Positions 1-8,098 of a stretch of 39,175 nt of DNA are shown in pieces (positions within the stretch are counted from its first letter, which is position 1; each line of letters begins with the position of its first letter). Origin of the DNA: Mesaphorura yosii (Eukaryota > Arthropoda > Collembola > Poduromorpha > Tullbergiidae); NCBI GenBank assembly GCA_009869945.1, contig WIXG01000556.1, forward strand, positions 1 to 39,175. The letters are read 5' to 3'. Below the pieces are notes generated by a model that saw only the letters and a list, made by a program, of their open reading frames with translations, made no database searches and had not been told where the DNA came from. The position numbers and the translations under genes are program-made.

Positions 1-1
1 G

Positions 2-1009
2 AGCTGGTGCGGCGACATTCCGCTCCTGCTGCCGTTCCGCGGCCACGCTCGCGAAGAAATTTTGCCCGACCTGGCCGGCTGCGACCGAATCGCGGCAGAG
101 CTGATCGACGTCGGCCGCGTCGTGTGGCCAGACGACGACGACGACGAGGTTCTCGCGAAGCTGCAAGAGTACGCCTTCAGCTGCGCCATCATGAGCGGCA
201 TGTCCACGTCACACCCGCGCTTGCCGCTCTTCGTATACCCGATGATCCTCTTCATCAATTTCGACGACCAGCTCGACAAACTCGAGAACTTTGAGGAGAT
301 GACGGGCAGCTACAAAGACTTTCTCGCAGACTGCCGGAAGGCGGATCTGTTCATGGACTGCCCCATCCCGAGTGCGACGGCGGACATGGCCCGACTCCTC
401 ACCCGCTGGGACGCGCTGAAGGCACGCTGGCTGGAGATACCCGACTTCCGGGCAAAGTACGGCGTAGCGGCCCAGTACGAAGTGCACATCTTCATCGCCA
501 CTCACCTGATTCAGTCGGAGCTTCGAAAGCAGGGGCGCGCCTTCTCCGAGAAGACAAAGTACGAGCTGCTCCGCAACATTTCGTCGCCCGCTTCCGTCGC
601 AGAGTTTGTCGCGATTCTGCAGGACGTGGCCCTCCCCGGCTACGTGCGCAATGACGTCCTCTTCGCCGTCGCCCGCAACAAGCTATCGGACGTCGAAATG
701 CTGACCAACGCGTTGTTTGGCCTCCCGCGGGACATCAAATTGGGGCAGTGTGACTCGCCAATCATGTACGACGTGGTGAGTGGCCGGAGGTCGCTGCAGG
801 CAGCCATCGAGAAGGTGCACGCAGATCTGCTTGACGCCCTCCACGATCTGAAGCTCGCCACAAACATGCTACTGGAGGTGTACGAGGGTGACGAGGACGT
901 GGCCAAGTACGTGCAGATCGTCGTTGGAGGCATGGACGGAATGCTGTACTCGTACAAATTCGTGGAGCGGTACAGGCTTGCAGATAAACTCACCTTCTTC
1001 GAGAAGTGA
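2..1009 (+). CDS. Terpene synthase-like protein 1 (5' end outside window)
   Basis: Class I terpene synthase of the microbial type; such enzymes ionise a prenyl diphosphate with three Mg2+ and cyclise or rearrange the carbocation. The open frame already runs at base 2 (reads SWCGDIPLLLPFRGH), and that stretch aligns with residues 36-49 of the next gene, so about 35 codons and the start lie left of the window. Visible signatures are the Asp-rich motif DDQLD (bases 263-277), the NSE-type motif NALFGLPRD, a Leu-Arg-Asn diphosphate-sensor site about 45 residues before it, and the C-terminal RY pair in VERYRL. No intron is seen. The ATG-less 62 position is TTG and is not a start. It is closely similar to the next two genes and clearly a tandem duplicate. 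Product unknown. Confidence 0.85.
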   Translation, partial: SWCGDIPLLLPFRGHAREEILPDLAGCDRIAAELIDVGRVVWPDDDDDEVLAKLQEYAFSCAIMSGMSTSHPRLPLFVYPMILFINFDDQLDKLENFEEMTGSYKDFLADCRKADLFMDCPIPSATADMARLLTRWDALKARWLEIPDFRAKYGVAAQYEVHIFIATHLIQSELRKQGRAFSEKTKYELLRNISSPASVAEFVAILQDVALPGYVRNDVLFAVARNKLSDVEMLTNALFGLPRDIKLGQCDSPIMYDVVSGRRSLQAAIEKVHADLLDALHDLKLATNMLLEVYEGDEDVAKYVQIVVGGMDGMLYSYKFVERYRLADKLTFFEK

Positions 1010-1072
1010 GCCCGAATACAGGCGTGCGTTGGTAAATTTTGATTTTGGCTTTCGAAAAACGGAAGTTGCAAA

Positions 1073-1078
1073 AATAAA
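1073..1078 (+). other. Polyadenylation signal AATAAA of terpene synthase 1
   Basis: AATAAA lies 64 bases after the stop codon of the first synthase, a normal 3' UTR distance for an arthropod gene. Confidence 0.55.
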
Positions 1079-1441
1079 TCTGAAAATTGAAACGGCGCAG
1101 AATGGAAAACATTCTTGATCAAATTGTAATTGTGACGTACTGCAAAATGCAATGCAAACCCAAGACACCTTGAGAAACTGGCTTTTGGCTTTTGCACATT
1201 TCATTTGCAATGGTTTTCAGCTTCATTTGAGAGGCAGGCTCGACGCAGGTTCGAAAATGACATCACACACCACATCGCGAGCGTGTGTACTTCCCACAGC
1301 ACAGCCTGATTTTTTTTTACGTCAGAAGTCAGTCAAGAAGCAGCAGCCGTAACAAACGGCCAACATTTCTGCAGTATTTCAGTAACTCACAAGTCAAGCA
1401 AAGTAAAAGAACAAAGCTCGAGCTCTTAATTTCTTCCCATC

Positions 1442-2551
1442 ATGGAAAACAACAATTCTTCCAAGCGACCTGCCCTCTTCGCCGGCGGTCCCTTTCTCCG
1501 CTACAAAATGGATCCGATCGACCATCCCGTCTACGGCCAGGCCACGTGGACGGGCGACCTTCCGCTTCTCGTCCCATTCCGCGGCCACACGCTCGAGCAA
1601 ATCGTGCCTGAGTTGCCGGTCTGTCGCCGAATCGCCGAGGAGCTCATTAACCTTGGCCGGTCGGTGTGGGCAGTCGACGACGACGAGCGAATTCTCGAGA
1701 AACTTTTCGAGTACACGTATGGCTGCTCGATCATGGGCGGAATGCTCCCATCCGACCCGCGTCTCCCGCTCTTCGTGTCTGCGATGGTTATCTTCATCCA
1801 AGTGGACGACCAGCTGGACTCGCTCGACTCCCTGGAGGGCATGACGGGCTCGCTCAAGCAGATTCGTGACACTTACCATGAAGCGGATCCCATCATGGAC
1901 CGCCCGATCCCTGCCGCGACTGTGGACATGGCCCGAATGCTCACCTGCTGGGACGACCTGAAGGCCAAGCTGCTCGAGATCCCCGATTACCGAGCAAAGT
2001 ACGACGTGGCGCTCCGCCAGGAGATTTACCTCTTCATCGCGAGCCACGTGGTCCAGTCCGAGCTCAAGAAGGCGGGGCTGGCCTTCTCCGAGACGACTTC
2101 CCGCGATTTGCTCCGCAACATCGCGTCGCCGGCGATCGTGACGGAGTACGTCGCCATTCTCCGCGACGCCATTCTACCTGCGTACGTGCGTTCGGACGTG
2201 CTGTTCTCTGTGGCGAGAAACAAAGTGTCGGACGTTGAGCTAGCGGCGAACGCGATCCTCGGGCTGCACCGGGACATCAAACTTGGACAGACCGACTCGT
2301 CCATCATGTACGACGTCACGAGCGGGCGCCTTCCGCTGCAGGCAGCCATCGAGAAGACATACCAGGATCTGCTCGACGCGATGCAGGACCTGAAGCTGGC
2401 CACGGACAAACTGCTGGAGGTGTACGAGGGCGACGAGAACGTCGTCAAGTACGTGCATATCATGGTCGGGGGCATGGACGGAATGCTGTACTGCTACAAG
2501 TTCTGGCAGCGATACGGGCTCGCTGAAAAGCTGACCCTCTTCGAGAAATGA
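1442..2551 (+). CDS. Terpene synthase-like protein 2, class I
   Basis: Complete 369-residue single-exon gene. All catalytic landmarks of microbial-type class I terpene synthases are present. These are D122-D123-Q-L-D126 (Mg2+ binding), R225 in LLRNIASP at the diphosphate-sensor position 45 residues before N270, the NSE-type triad N270/G274/D278 in NAILGLHRD, and R357-Y358 near the C terminus. An N-terminal family motif, IDxxxYGxA...GD/EIPxLxPF, sits at residues 26-46. No signal peptide or membrane segment is seen, so a cytosolic enzyme is expected. The start ATG follows TTCCCATC, and no other in-frame ATG fits the homology better. The gene lies 432 bases after its neighbour on the same strand. 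Substrate (FPP, GGPP or a cis isomer) cannot be read from sequence. Confidence 0.9.
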   Translation: MENNNSSKRPALFAGGPFLRYKMDPIDHPVYGQATWTGDLPLLVPFRGHTLEQIVPELPVCRRIAEELINLGRSVWAVDDDERILEKLFEYTYGCSIMGGMLPSDPRLPLFVSAMVIFIQVDDQLDSLDSLEGMTGSLKQIRDTYHEADPIMDRPIPAATVDMARMLTCWDDLKAKLLEIPDYRAKYDVALRQEIYLFIASHVVQSELKKAGLAFSETTSRDLLRNIASPAIVTEYVAILRDAILPAYVRSDVLFSVARNKVSDVELAANAILGLHRDIKLGQTDSSIMYDVTSGRLPLQAAIEKTYQDLLDAMQDLKLATDKLLEVYEGDENVVKYVHIMVGGMDGMLYCYKFWQRYGLAEKLTLFEK

Positions 2552-2661
2552 ACCCAATCAGCAATTAGCCATTTTAGCATTAGGATTTAAAATTCGACTT
2601 GATGCATGGCGATAAATCCATGCTTCTGCTGTAATTTGGCGATTAAATTCCTGTAAATTCC

Positions 2662-2667
2662 AATAAA
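2662..2667 (+). other. Polyadenylation signal AATAAA of terpene synthase 2
   Basis: AATAAA lies 111 bases after the stop of the second synthase. It is the only such hexamer in the short 3' region. Confidence 0.5.
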
Positions 2668-3110
2668 TCGTTCTCCTTCCGGAACTCACCGAGAAGAATT
2701 CTTCTGACGCACGTGCACGCGTGAAACCAAGAATTAAGAATTGAGTAATTCATTAAGTAATTCTTGGACTTGGACTGGACTTATTACGTTATCGTCTCTG
2801 GGAACTCGAGCAACCGGTTTTTTGTTCTTTGCACGCATTTGATCTCGTCTTCTGGTTTCTTCGTTCTTCCTTTTTCGCTCAAGACACGTGGAGTGGGAAA
2901 ACCCCAAAACTCGAAAACTCGTAAACCTTGCCCCGTATCGACTCGACACTCGCACTTGGCGCACTCGAATATCGACACGAAACGAAACGTGACAGTCAAA
3001 TTCAGTCTGTCTACAAATCAGCTGAAAGCTGGTGATAGGTGCTGTTCCTCGATTGCTCGACTGCAATTTCAAGTGCAATTTAGCAACGTTCTGCTTCTCT
3101 CATCAGTAAA

Positions 3111-4217
3111 ATGGACAAGCAAAAGCCGTCTTCCATCTTCGACTCGCTCCCGTACATGAAATTCGATCTTGGCACGATCGACAACCCGAAGTACGGCAAG
3201 GCGAAACTCTGCGGGGAGATCCCATTTCTGCTCCCTTTCCGAGGTCACACGATGGAGCAAATCCACCCGAACTTGCCACAATGCCGGAAGATGGCCGAAG
3301 AGATGATTGACGTGGGCCGCGCGGTGTGGCCTGACGAGGACGACGATGGGGCGCTGGAGCGGCTGTACGAGTACGTCTTCAGCTGCACAATGATGTCCGG
3401 CATGGACGCGACCGACCCGCGCGCCATCATCTTCCCGTACGCGATGGTGCTCTTCATTGGAATCGACGACCAGCTCGACACGTCCGAGAACTTTTCCGTG
3501 TACGCCGCATCGTACAAGGAATTTGCCGAAGAGTTCCGAACGTCCGAGTTTATTCTCCGAGAGTTCCCGAACGCCACGTCGGGCGTCGCGAGGATGCTCG
3601 AGTGCTGGGACGGCCTTCGGAGCAGGCTGTTGGCGATTCCGAATTTTCTGGAGAAGCACCAGGCGGGGCTCAAGAAAGAATTTGGCTACTACGTCGCGAC
3701 CAACATGGCGCTCCAGGAACTGAAGCGGTCTGGCCACAATTTTTCGACGTCCACGACGAATGAGCTGTTGCGGAACGTCGGGGCGCCGATCATCGGAGCC
3801 GAGCTGGTCGCCATTTGCAGGGACGTCGAACTTCCCGACTACGTTCGCAAAGACGTGCTGTTTGACGTCGCCCGAAACACGACTTCCGACATCGAAGTGC
3901 TCATGAACGCCATCTTCGGCCTCCCGCGCGACCTGAAGCTCGGTCAAATCGACTCGCCCATCATGTGTCCCGTCGCCCAGGGCACGATGGACCTCCAGAC
4001 CGCCTGCAACAAGGCGCACAAGGACCTGCTCAATGCCCTGCACGATTTCAAGATTGCAACCGACAAACTCCTGGAAGTCTACCCCGACGACAAGAACGTG
4101 TCCACGTACGTCGATATTCTGAGGAATGGAATGGACGGAATGTTGTACTCGTACAAGTTTGTGAAGCGATACAAGATTCACGACAAGCTCACGATTGTGG
4201 AACAACGTTCTGATTAA
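3111..4217 (+). CDS. Terpene synthase-like protein 3, class I
   Basis: Complete 368-residue single-exon gene in good start context (AAAATGG). It carries D119-D-Q-L-D123, sensor R221 in ELLRNVGAP, the NSE-type triad N266/G270/D274 in NAIFGLPRD, and R353-Y354 near the C terminus. The N-terminal motif IDNPKYGKA...GEIPFLLPFRGHT is nearly the same as in the two upstream synthases. It is the third member of the plus-strand tandem array and the most diverged of the three between residues 124 and 160. The protein has no targeting signal and is expected to be cytosolic. It could make a different terpene from its neighbours, since the active-site walls differ while the metal ligands do not. Confidence 0.9.
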   Translation: MDKQKPSSIFDSLPYMKFDLGTIDNPKYGKAKLCGEIPFLLPFRGHTMEQIHPNLPQCRKMAEEMIDVGRAVWPDEDDDGALERLYEYVFSCTMMSGMDATDPRAIIFPYAMVLFIGIDDQLDTSENFSVYAASYKEFAEEFRTSEFILREFPNATSGVARMLECWDGLRSRLLAIPNFLEKHQAGLKKEFGYYVATNMALQELKRSGHNFSTSTTNELLRNVGAPIIGAELVAICRDVELPDYVRKDVLFDVARNTTSDIEVLMNAIFGLPRDLKLGQIDSPIMCPVAQGTMDLQTACNKAHKDLLNALHDFKIATDKLLEVYPDDKNVSTYVDILRNGMDGMLYSYKFVKRYKIHDKLTIVEQRSD

Positions 4218-4260
4218 ATCTGTCAAATCTAAGATATTTATCCTAACCTTGAAATCTCCC

Positions 4261-4266
4261 AATAAA
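4261..4266 (+). other. Polyadenylation signal AATAAA of terpene synthase 3
   Basis: AATAAA lies 44 bases after the stop of the third synthase. Confidence 0.55.
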
Positions 4267-5033
4267 ATCAACATTATGTCCAACAAGATTTTTCCTGCAA
4301 GAAATGTATTCCTGTATTTGAATTTCGCGCCACCTTTCGACCGATTTTTGCACGCCATGCGCCAATTCATATCATAATTTATTGTTTCACTTGCATTTTT
4401 CTTTAACTCGCCCTCGCCTTGCCTAGTTTTCCTGCACGTCAACGTGAAGCCACGCATCACGTCACGCAATTAATTTATAAAATTGACTGTTGACGTGCAA
4501 AATTGTGCAACCCACAAAGTAATTGTCATTTTGGTACTGATCTTGAGAATTGAACGAAGACTCGACAGGGACCAGTTTTTCTTCTCACAGTACTTGGAAT
4601 CGACACCCAATTCAACAGCAGTAGCAGCGGTCGACCGTCGACTCGACTGGTTTGGTTTTTTGACACGACCGCGACCAGACCACGAAGTCGAGGAGTGGGA
4701 AAAACCACTTCTTAATTCGTGGTAGCAAAAAACAGGTCTTCGCAGCGAAGGGTTCTGGCGTGAGCTGGCTGACGTACTGACGTTAATGGAGCATGGTCGC
4801 CAAGTGGTAAGCACCAAACACGTAAGGACGTAAGGTAAGGTTTCCCAATCGCTCAGTCACACGCGTGCGTCAACTCATAAGATCAAGATCACATCACCCC
4901 AACCAGGGTAACCTTTCTGCATCATTCTAGATTCAAGCTCCTTCCACGCAGACTACAGACCGCAATTTACTTTACTCGCACCGCACTACAAATCGAAAAC
5001 CGCAATCGCAGTCGCAACTTTGACACATCAAAA
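4267..5033. other. Intergenic region upstream of the cis-prenyltransferase
   Basis: No coding signal is seen. It must hold the promoter and 5' leader of the cis-prenyltransferase. A 12-base word, GGAGTGGGAAAA, at 4692-4703 also occurs at 2890-2901 upstream of the third synthase; whether this matters is unknown. No clear TATA box was found. Confidence 0.4.
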
Positions 5034-6138
5034 ATGGCTGAAAATATCGACGACATTACTTGGTTCAGACCGGACAACAGCAGCCTCGCCTCCAAATTCC
5101 TGACTCGGATCCTGAAGCAGGGCCCTGTGCCCCGTCATCTCTCCTGCATCCTCGACGGCAACCGAACCTACTCCAAGTCAAGCGGGATTGACCCGCTCGA
5201 AGGCTACGTGCGTGGAGTTCATGTTCTTATCGACATGATGAACTGGTGCTTGCTCTACGGCATCGGCGAACTCTCCGCGTACGTGTTTAGCATCGAAAAC
5301 TTCAAGCGGGACTCGGGACAAGTCAAGAGGATGTTTGACCTTTTCAAGAATGTCGTCTACAACATCCACGAGCATATGTAAGTCTTAAAATGCTAAATAA
5401 TTACGCTGCATGATCGGGCAGTCGTTAATTTCACCCGTTTTTACCTTCGCAGTGAGGAATTCAACGAGCGTGGCGTTTCCATCCGTTTTATCGGCGACTG
5501 GACTCGTGTGTCACCTCGCCTGAAACCGCTAATGGCGAAAGTTATGGTCGAGACACGCGACAATCACAGATTCAGGCTCAATTTTGCATTCGTGTACACG
5601 GGGCGGAACGAAATCACTCGTGGTGTGCAGGAGCTCTGGAAAGGCATCAATGAAGAGCGGCTTTTAGTCGACGACTTGTCGGTTTCGCTCTTGGACGAAG
5701 TGATCCGAATCAATTCGGCAAAGTACCCCGTCGATCTACTCGTACGCACGTCGGGCTGTACTCGGCTCTCAGATTACATGATGTGGCAGGTAAATTAATT
5801 AACAAGCTCGTTGGAATTGCTGTTTTTTCTTACTGATAACCCGATTCTTAATTACTTCTTACTTGCAGAGCACTGAAGCGATTCTGCACTTTGTGCCCGT
5901 GCTCTGGCCCGACTACACCTTTTGGGAGTTCCAGAAGTCAATCTTCTTCTACCAGCGCCAGAAAATGCTGCTGCAGAAGCTGAAGCTTCCGAAGCCTCAA
6001 AAGTTCGAGATTGAAAAGGCGCCCGAAAATGTGAAGGACCTGTTGGAGGACGTGGAAGACGACTACTGGGCGACAATCGAGAAATCAGCGGCCAAATTCC
6101 GACCCGAAATGTATACGACTCAAATCGCTAGCTATTAA
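5034..6138 (+). CDS. cis-Prenyltransferase, DHDDS/UPPS family (3 exons)
   Basis: Enzymes of this family add isopentenyl units in Z configuration to make dolichol or undecaprenol precursors or short cis-prenyl diphosphates. Exons are 5034-5377, 5453-5789 and 5869-6138 with GT-AG introns of 75 and 79 bp in consistent phase, giving 316 residues (human DHDDS is about 333). Family blocks in order are ILDGNRTYSK, VFSIENFKRDSGQV, FAFVYTGRNEI, DLLVRTSGCTRLSDYMMWQ and VLWPDYTFWEF. The Asp and Arg of DGNR are present. The Glu normally found in RTSGE is Cys here. It sits between two groups of terpene synthases, so it may supply their substrate rather than, or besides, making dolichol. It could instead be the ordinary dolichol enzyme that happens to lie here; the Cys change argues for a diverged paralogue. 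Confidence 0.88.
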
Positions 6139-6171
6139 TTAAATGTGTTGCTGTATATTGTTAGAAATATG

Positions 6172-6177
6172 AATAAA
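6172..6177 (+). other. Polyadenylation signal AATAAA of the cis-prenyltransferase
   Basis: AATAAA lies 34 bases after the stop. The gene runs tail to tail with the next minus-strand synthase, whose stop lies about 245 bases beyond this gene's stop. Confidence 0.55.
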
Positions 6178-6348
6178 ATTTGTTATCTTATCAGCATCCG
6201 AATCTGAATTCTTTGGCGTTCGCGTTCGTTCGTGCTTCAATCGTGATAAAAGCAAGCATTCTTTTTTCTTGCTTTGACCTTGTTTTTTCCTTTGTTTTTT
6301 CTGATATAAAAAAACGTTTCAAAGATAAGACATGAGTTGAAATAATTT

Positions 6349-6354
6349 TTTATT
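6349..6354 (-). other. Polyadenylation signal (minus strand) of terpene synthase 4
   Basis: TTTATT on the plus strand reads AATAAA on the minus strand, 30 bases after the stop of the fourth synthase. Confidence 0.5.
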
Positions 6355-6383
6355 CAGGGAGCAATCGCAATAATTAACTTAAT

Positions 6384-7619
6384 TTATTTTGGACTTGGTT
6401 TAGTAACTTTCACCTGATGTTTATTACCGTATCGGTTAGTCACCGTAAAGAAGAAGAGGAGTCCATTAATAAAAGTATCGTAGTTGTGCGCAAATTTCGC
6501 CACGGTCGGCTGATCGTCAAAAACGTCCAGGAGTTTATCCCGTAGGGCTTTGTAGTCTGAAATGGTGTTGAGCACGTCGGCGATGACTTGGTCGACTGCC
6601 TCCTGGAGGGTCTTCCCGCCGTAGAGCACCTCAATGAAAATGCGAGAGTCCTGCTGCTCGTCTCGGACGTCTTTCGCCAAGCCCATCAGGGCGTTGACTG
6701 TGGCCCAGACGTCGCACGTGCGGTTGTAGACCATCTTGAAGAGGAGGTCCTTCCGAATACGGGCAGGTACGTCGTTTCCCGAGATGAGGCCGTACACTTC
6801 CATGACGAGCGGAATTCCGTAGAGGTAATGCACCAGCTCAGAGTAAGCGGCCCGGCTCCGGTAGCGACTCGACGGCGAATGCTTGTGACCCCGATTCAGA
6901 ATGACCGACCCCATGTACGCCGCCATTTCGTCCTTCAACCCGAGTGAATACCGCTCCTCGAAGTTGGGAATCGTCTCGGCAGAGATCCGCATGAATGTGG
7001 TGAGTGCGTCCTGCATCGCAGTATACTTTGAGCTCACGTTCGGGATTTTATCGAATGAGGGCACGGGGCTGTTTGCAAAGATCTGGAGGACCATTTGGTA
7101 CTCGCTTTTGAACTTTGCCGCCTTTTTTTCTTCGTCTTGCTCGGCGTGGTCGGCCTTCTTCTGACGGCGCTCCTCCTTTTCGGCAGCGTTCACGTCTGCG
7201 TCGCTGTCCGCGACGTCGTCGACCGTCCAGCCGACGGCGCTCATGTGGGCGATGAACCGGAAGCGGTTGTCGTCTGCCGTCTCGCAGCCAAACATCAGAC
7301 CAGCCGCAACGACCTCCATCCGCATGCGCTCAAAGATCTCGTCGTCGGTAAACTGAGGCCAGAGGTCGCGGTAGCAGCAGACAATCTCGCCCATGACCCG
7401 GTTCAGGCCGGGACTGGCGACGATCCGCTCGTAGTTCTCCAGGCAGGGCGTGACGGAGCCTAGAAACGGAATCTCGCCGCGGATCCCCGTCGCACGCCCG
7501 TACTTGCAGTCGATATCGTCCAGCTCGAAGCGGAGCACCTGCTCGGGCTCGGAAGCGATTCCAGCTTTTGGTTTTGAGTCCGTCGCGGCCGGAATGGTGT
7601 CATTGTTGATTTTACCCAT
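6384..7619 (-). CDS. Terpene synthase-like protein 4, class I
   Basis: Complete 411-residue intron-free gene. Asp-rich motif D134-D-V-A-D138; NSE-type triad N309/G313/D317 in NALMGLAKD; R396-Y397 near the C terminus. The N-terminal family motif reads LDDIDCKYGRA...GEIPFLG. Two features set it and its neighbour apart from the plus-strand synthases. A Lys/Glu/Arg-rich insertion follows DDxxD directly (about residues 139-170). The residue 45 before the NSE Asn is His264 (ELVHYLYG) instead of the expected Arg. The ends KVTKPSPK and SVTKPSAK in the two copies mark a recent duplication. No targeting signal. Metal ligands are intact, so activity is likely, but substrate handling may differ. Confidence 0.86.
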   Translation of the reverse strand: MGKINNDTIPAATDSKPKAGIASEPEQVLRFELDDIDCKYGRATGIRGEIPFLGSVTPCLENYERIVASPGLNRVMGEIVCCYRDLWPQFTDDEIFERMRMEVVAAGLMFGCETADDNRFRFIAHMSAVGWTVDDVADSDADVNAAEKEERRQKKADHAEQDEEKKAAKFKSEYQMVLQIFANSPVPSFDKIPNVSSKYTAMQDALTTFMRISAETIPNFEERYSLGLKDEMAAYMGSVILNRGHKHSPSSRYRSRAAYSELVHYLYGIPLVMEVYGLISGNDVPARIRKDLLFKMVYNRTCDVWATVNALMGLAKDVRDEQQDSRIFIEVLYGGKTLQEAVDQVIADVLNTISDYKALRDKLLDVFDDQPTVAKFAHNYDTFINGLLFFFTVTNRYGNKHQVKVTKPSPK

Positions 7620-8098
7620 TATTACAACACAGAAAATTTAAATTCGAGCAGAAATCGGACAAACTGGAAATTGAACTTCACAATCACCGAAACACAGAAA
7701 CAGCAGTCAAGTAAATCACGAGACAAGACAGAACTTCCTCGAGACAATGCGGTAGATGGAAAATAATAGCTAGCATCACGTCAGGAGCGCGTAGGAATTA
7801 CCAGTGCAGCGTCTGAGTCTCATCGTGCCGAAGTGATTGCATAAACGCTCGAGCAAAACCTGTTCTGGTTTTCCTTCGTTCGACATTCACTATGCCGATT
7901 CAGCCAAAGAAAAAAGAGACCGGCTAACAAAATAATGTTGAAATCAGGCTGAGGGTTTTATTCTATTTTTTTACTTACACTTACACGTGTGTTGTTCACT
8001 GTTCAAGATTTCGATTTACGTTTGAGCTTAGGCTTGAGCATTGAGTACTTTGCTTGACGTAATTTGCAAATATGAATGAGCACGCATGCATCTTGGCT
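7620..8098. other. Intergenic region between two minus-strand synthases
   Basis: It contains the 5' region of synthase 4 and the 3' region of synthase 5. A minus-strand AATAAA (TTTATT at 7957-7962) can serve synthase 5, about 137 bases past its stop. No coding signal or clear TATA box was seen. Confidence 0.4.

Noticed and set aside
62..1009. A start for terpene synthase 1 at base 62
   Set aside because: The codon is TTG, and the frame upstream to base 2 aligns with residues 36-55 of the next synthase, so the true start is outside the window.
3069..4469. Long minus-strand open frame of 466 codons over synthase 3
   Set aside because: It is the antisense shadow of the GC-rich coding strand, with no domain and biased composition, while the plus frame has all synthase motifs.
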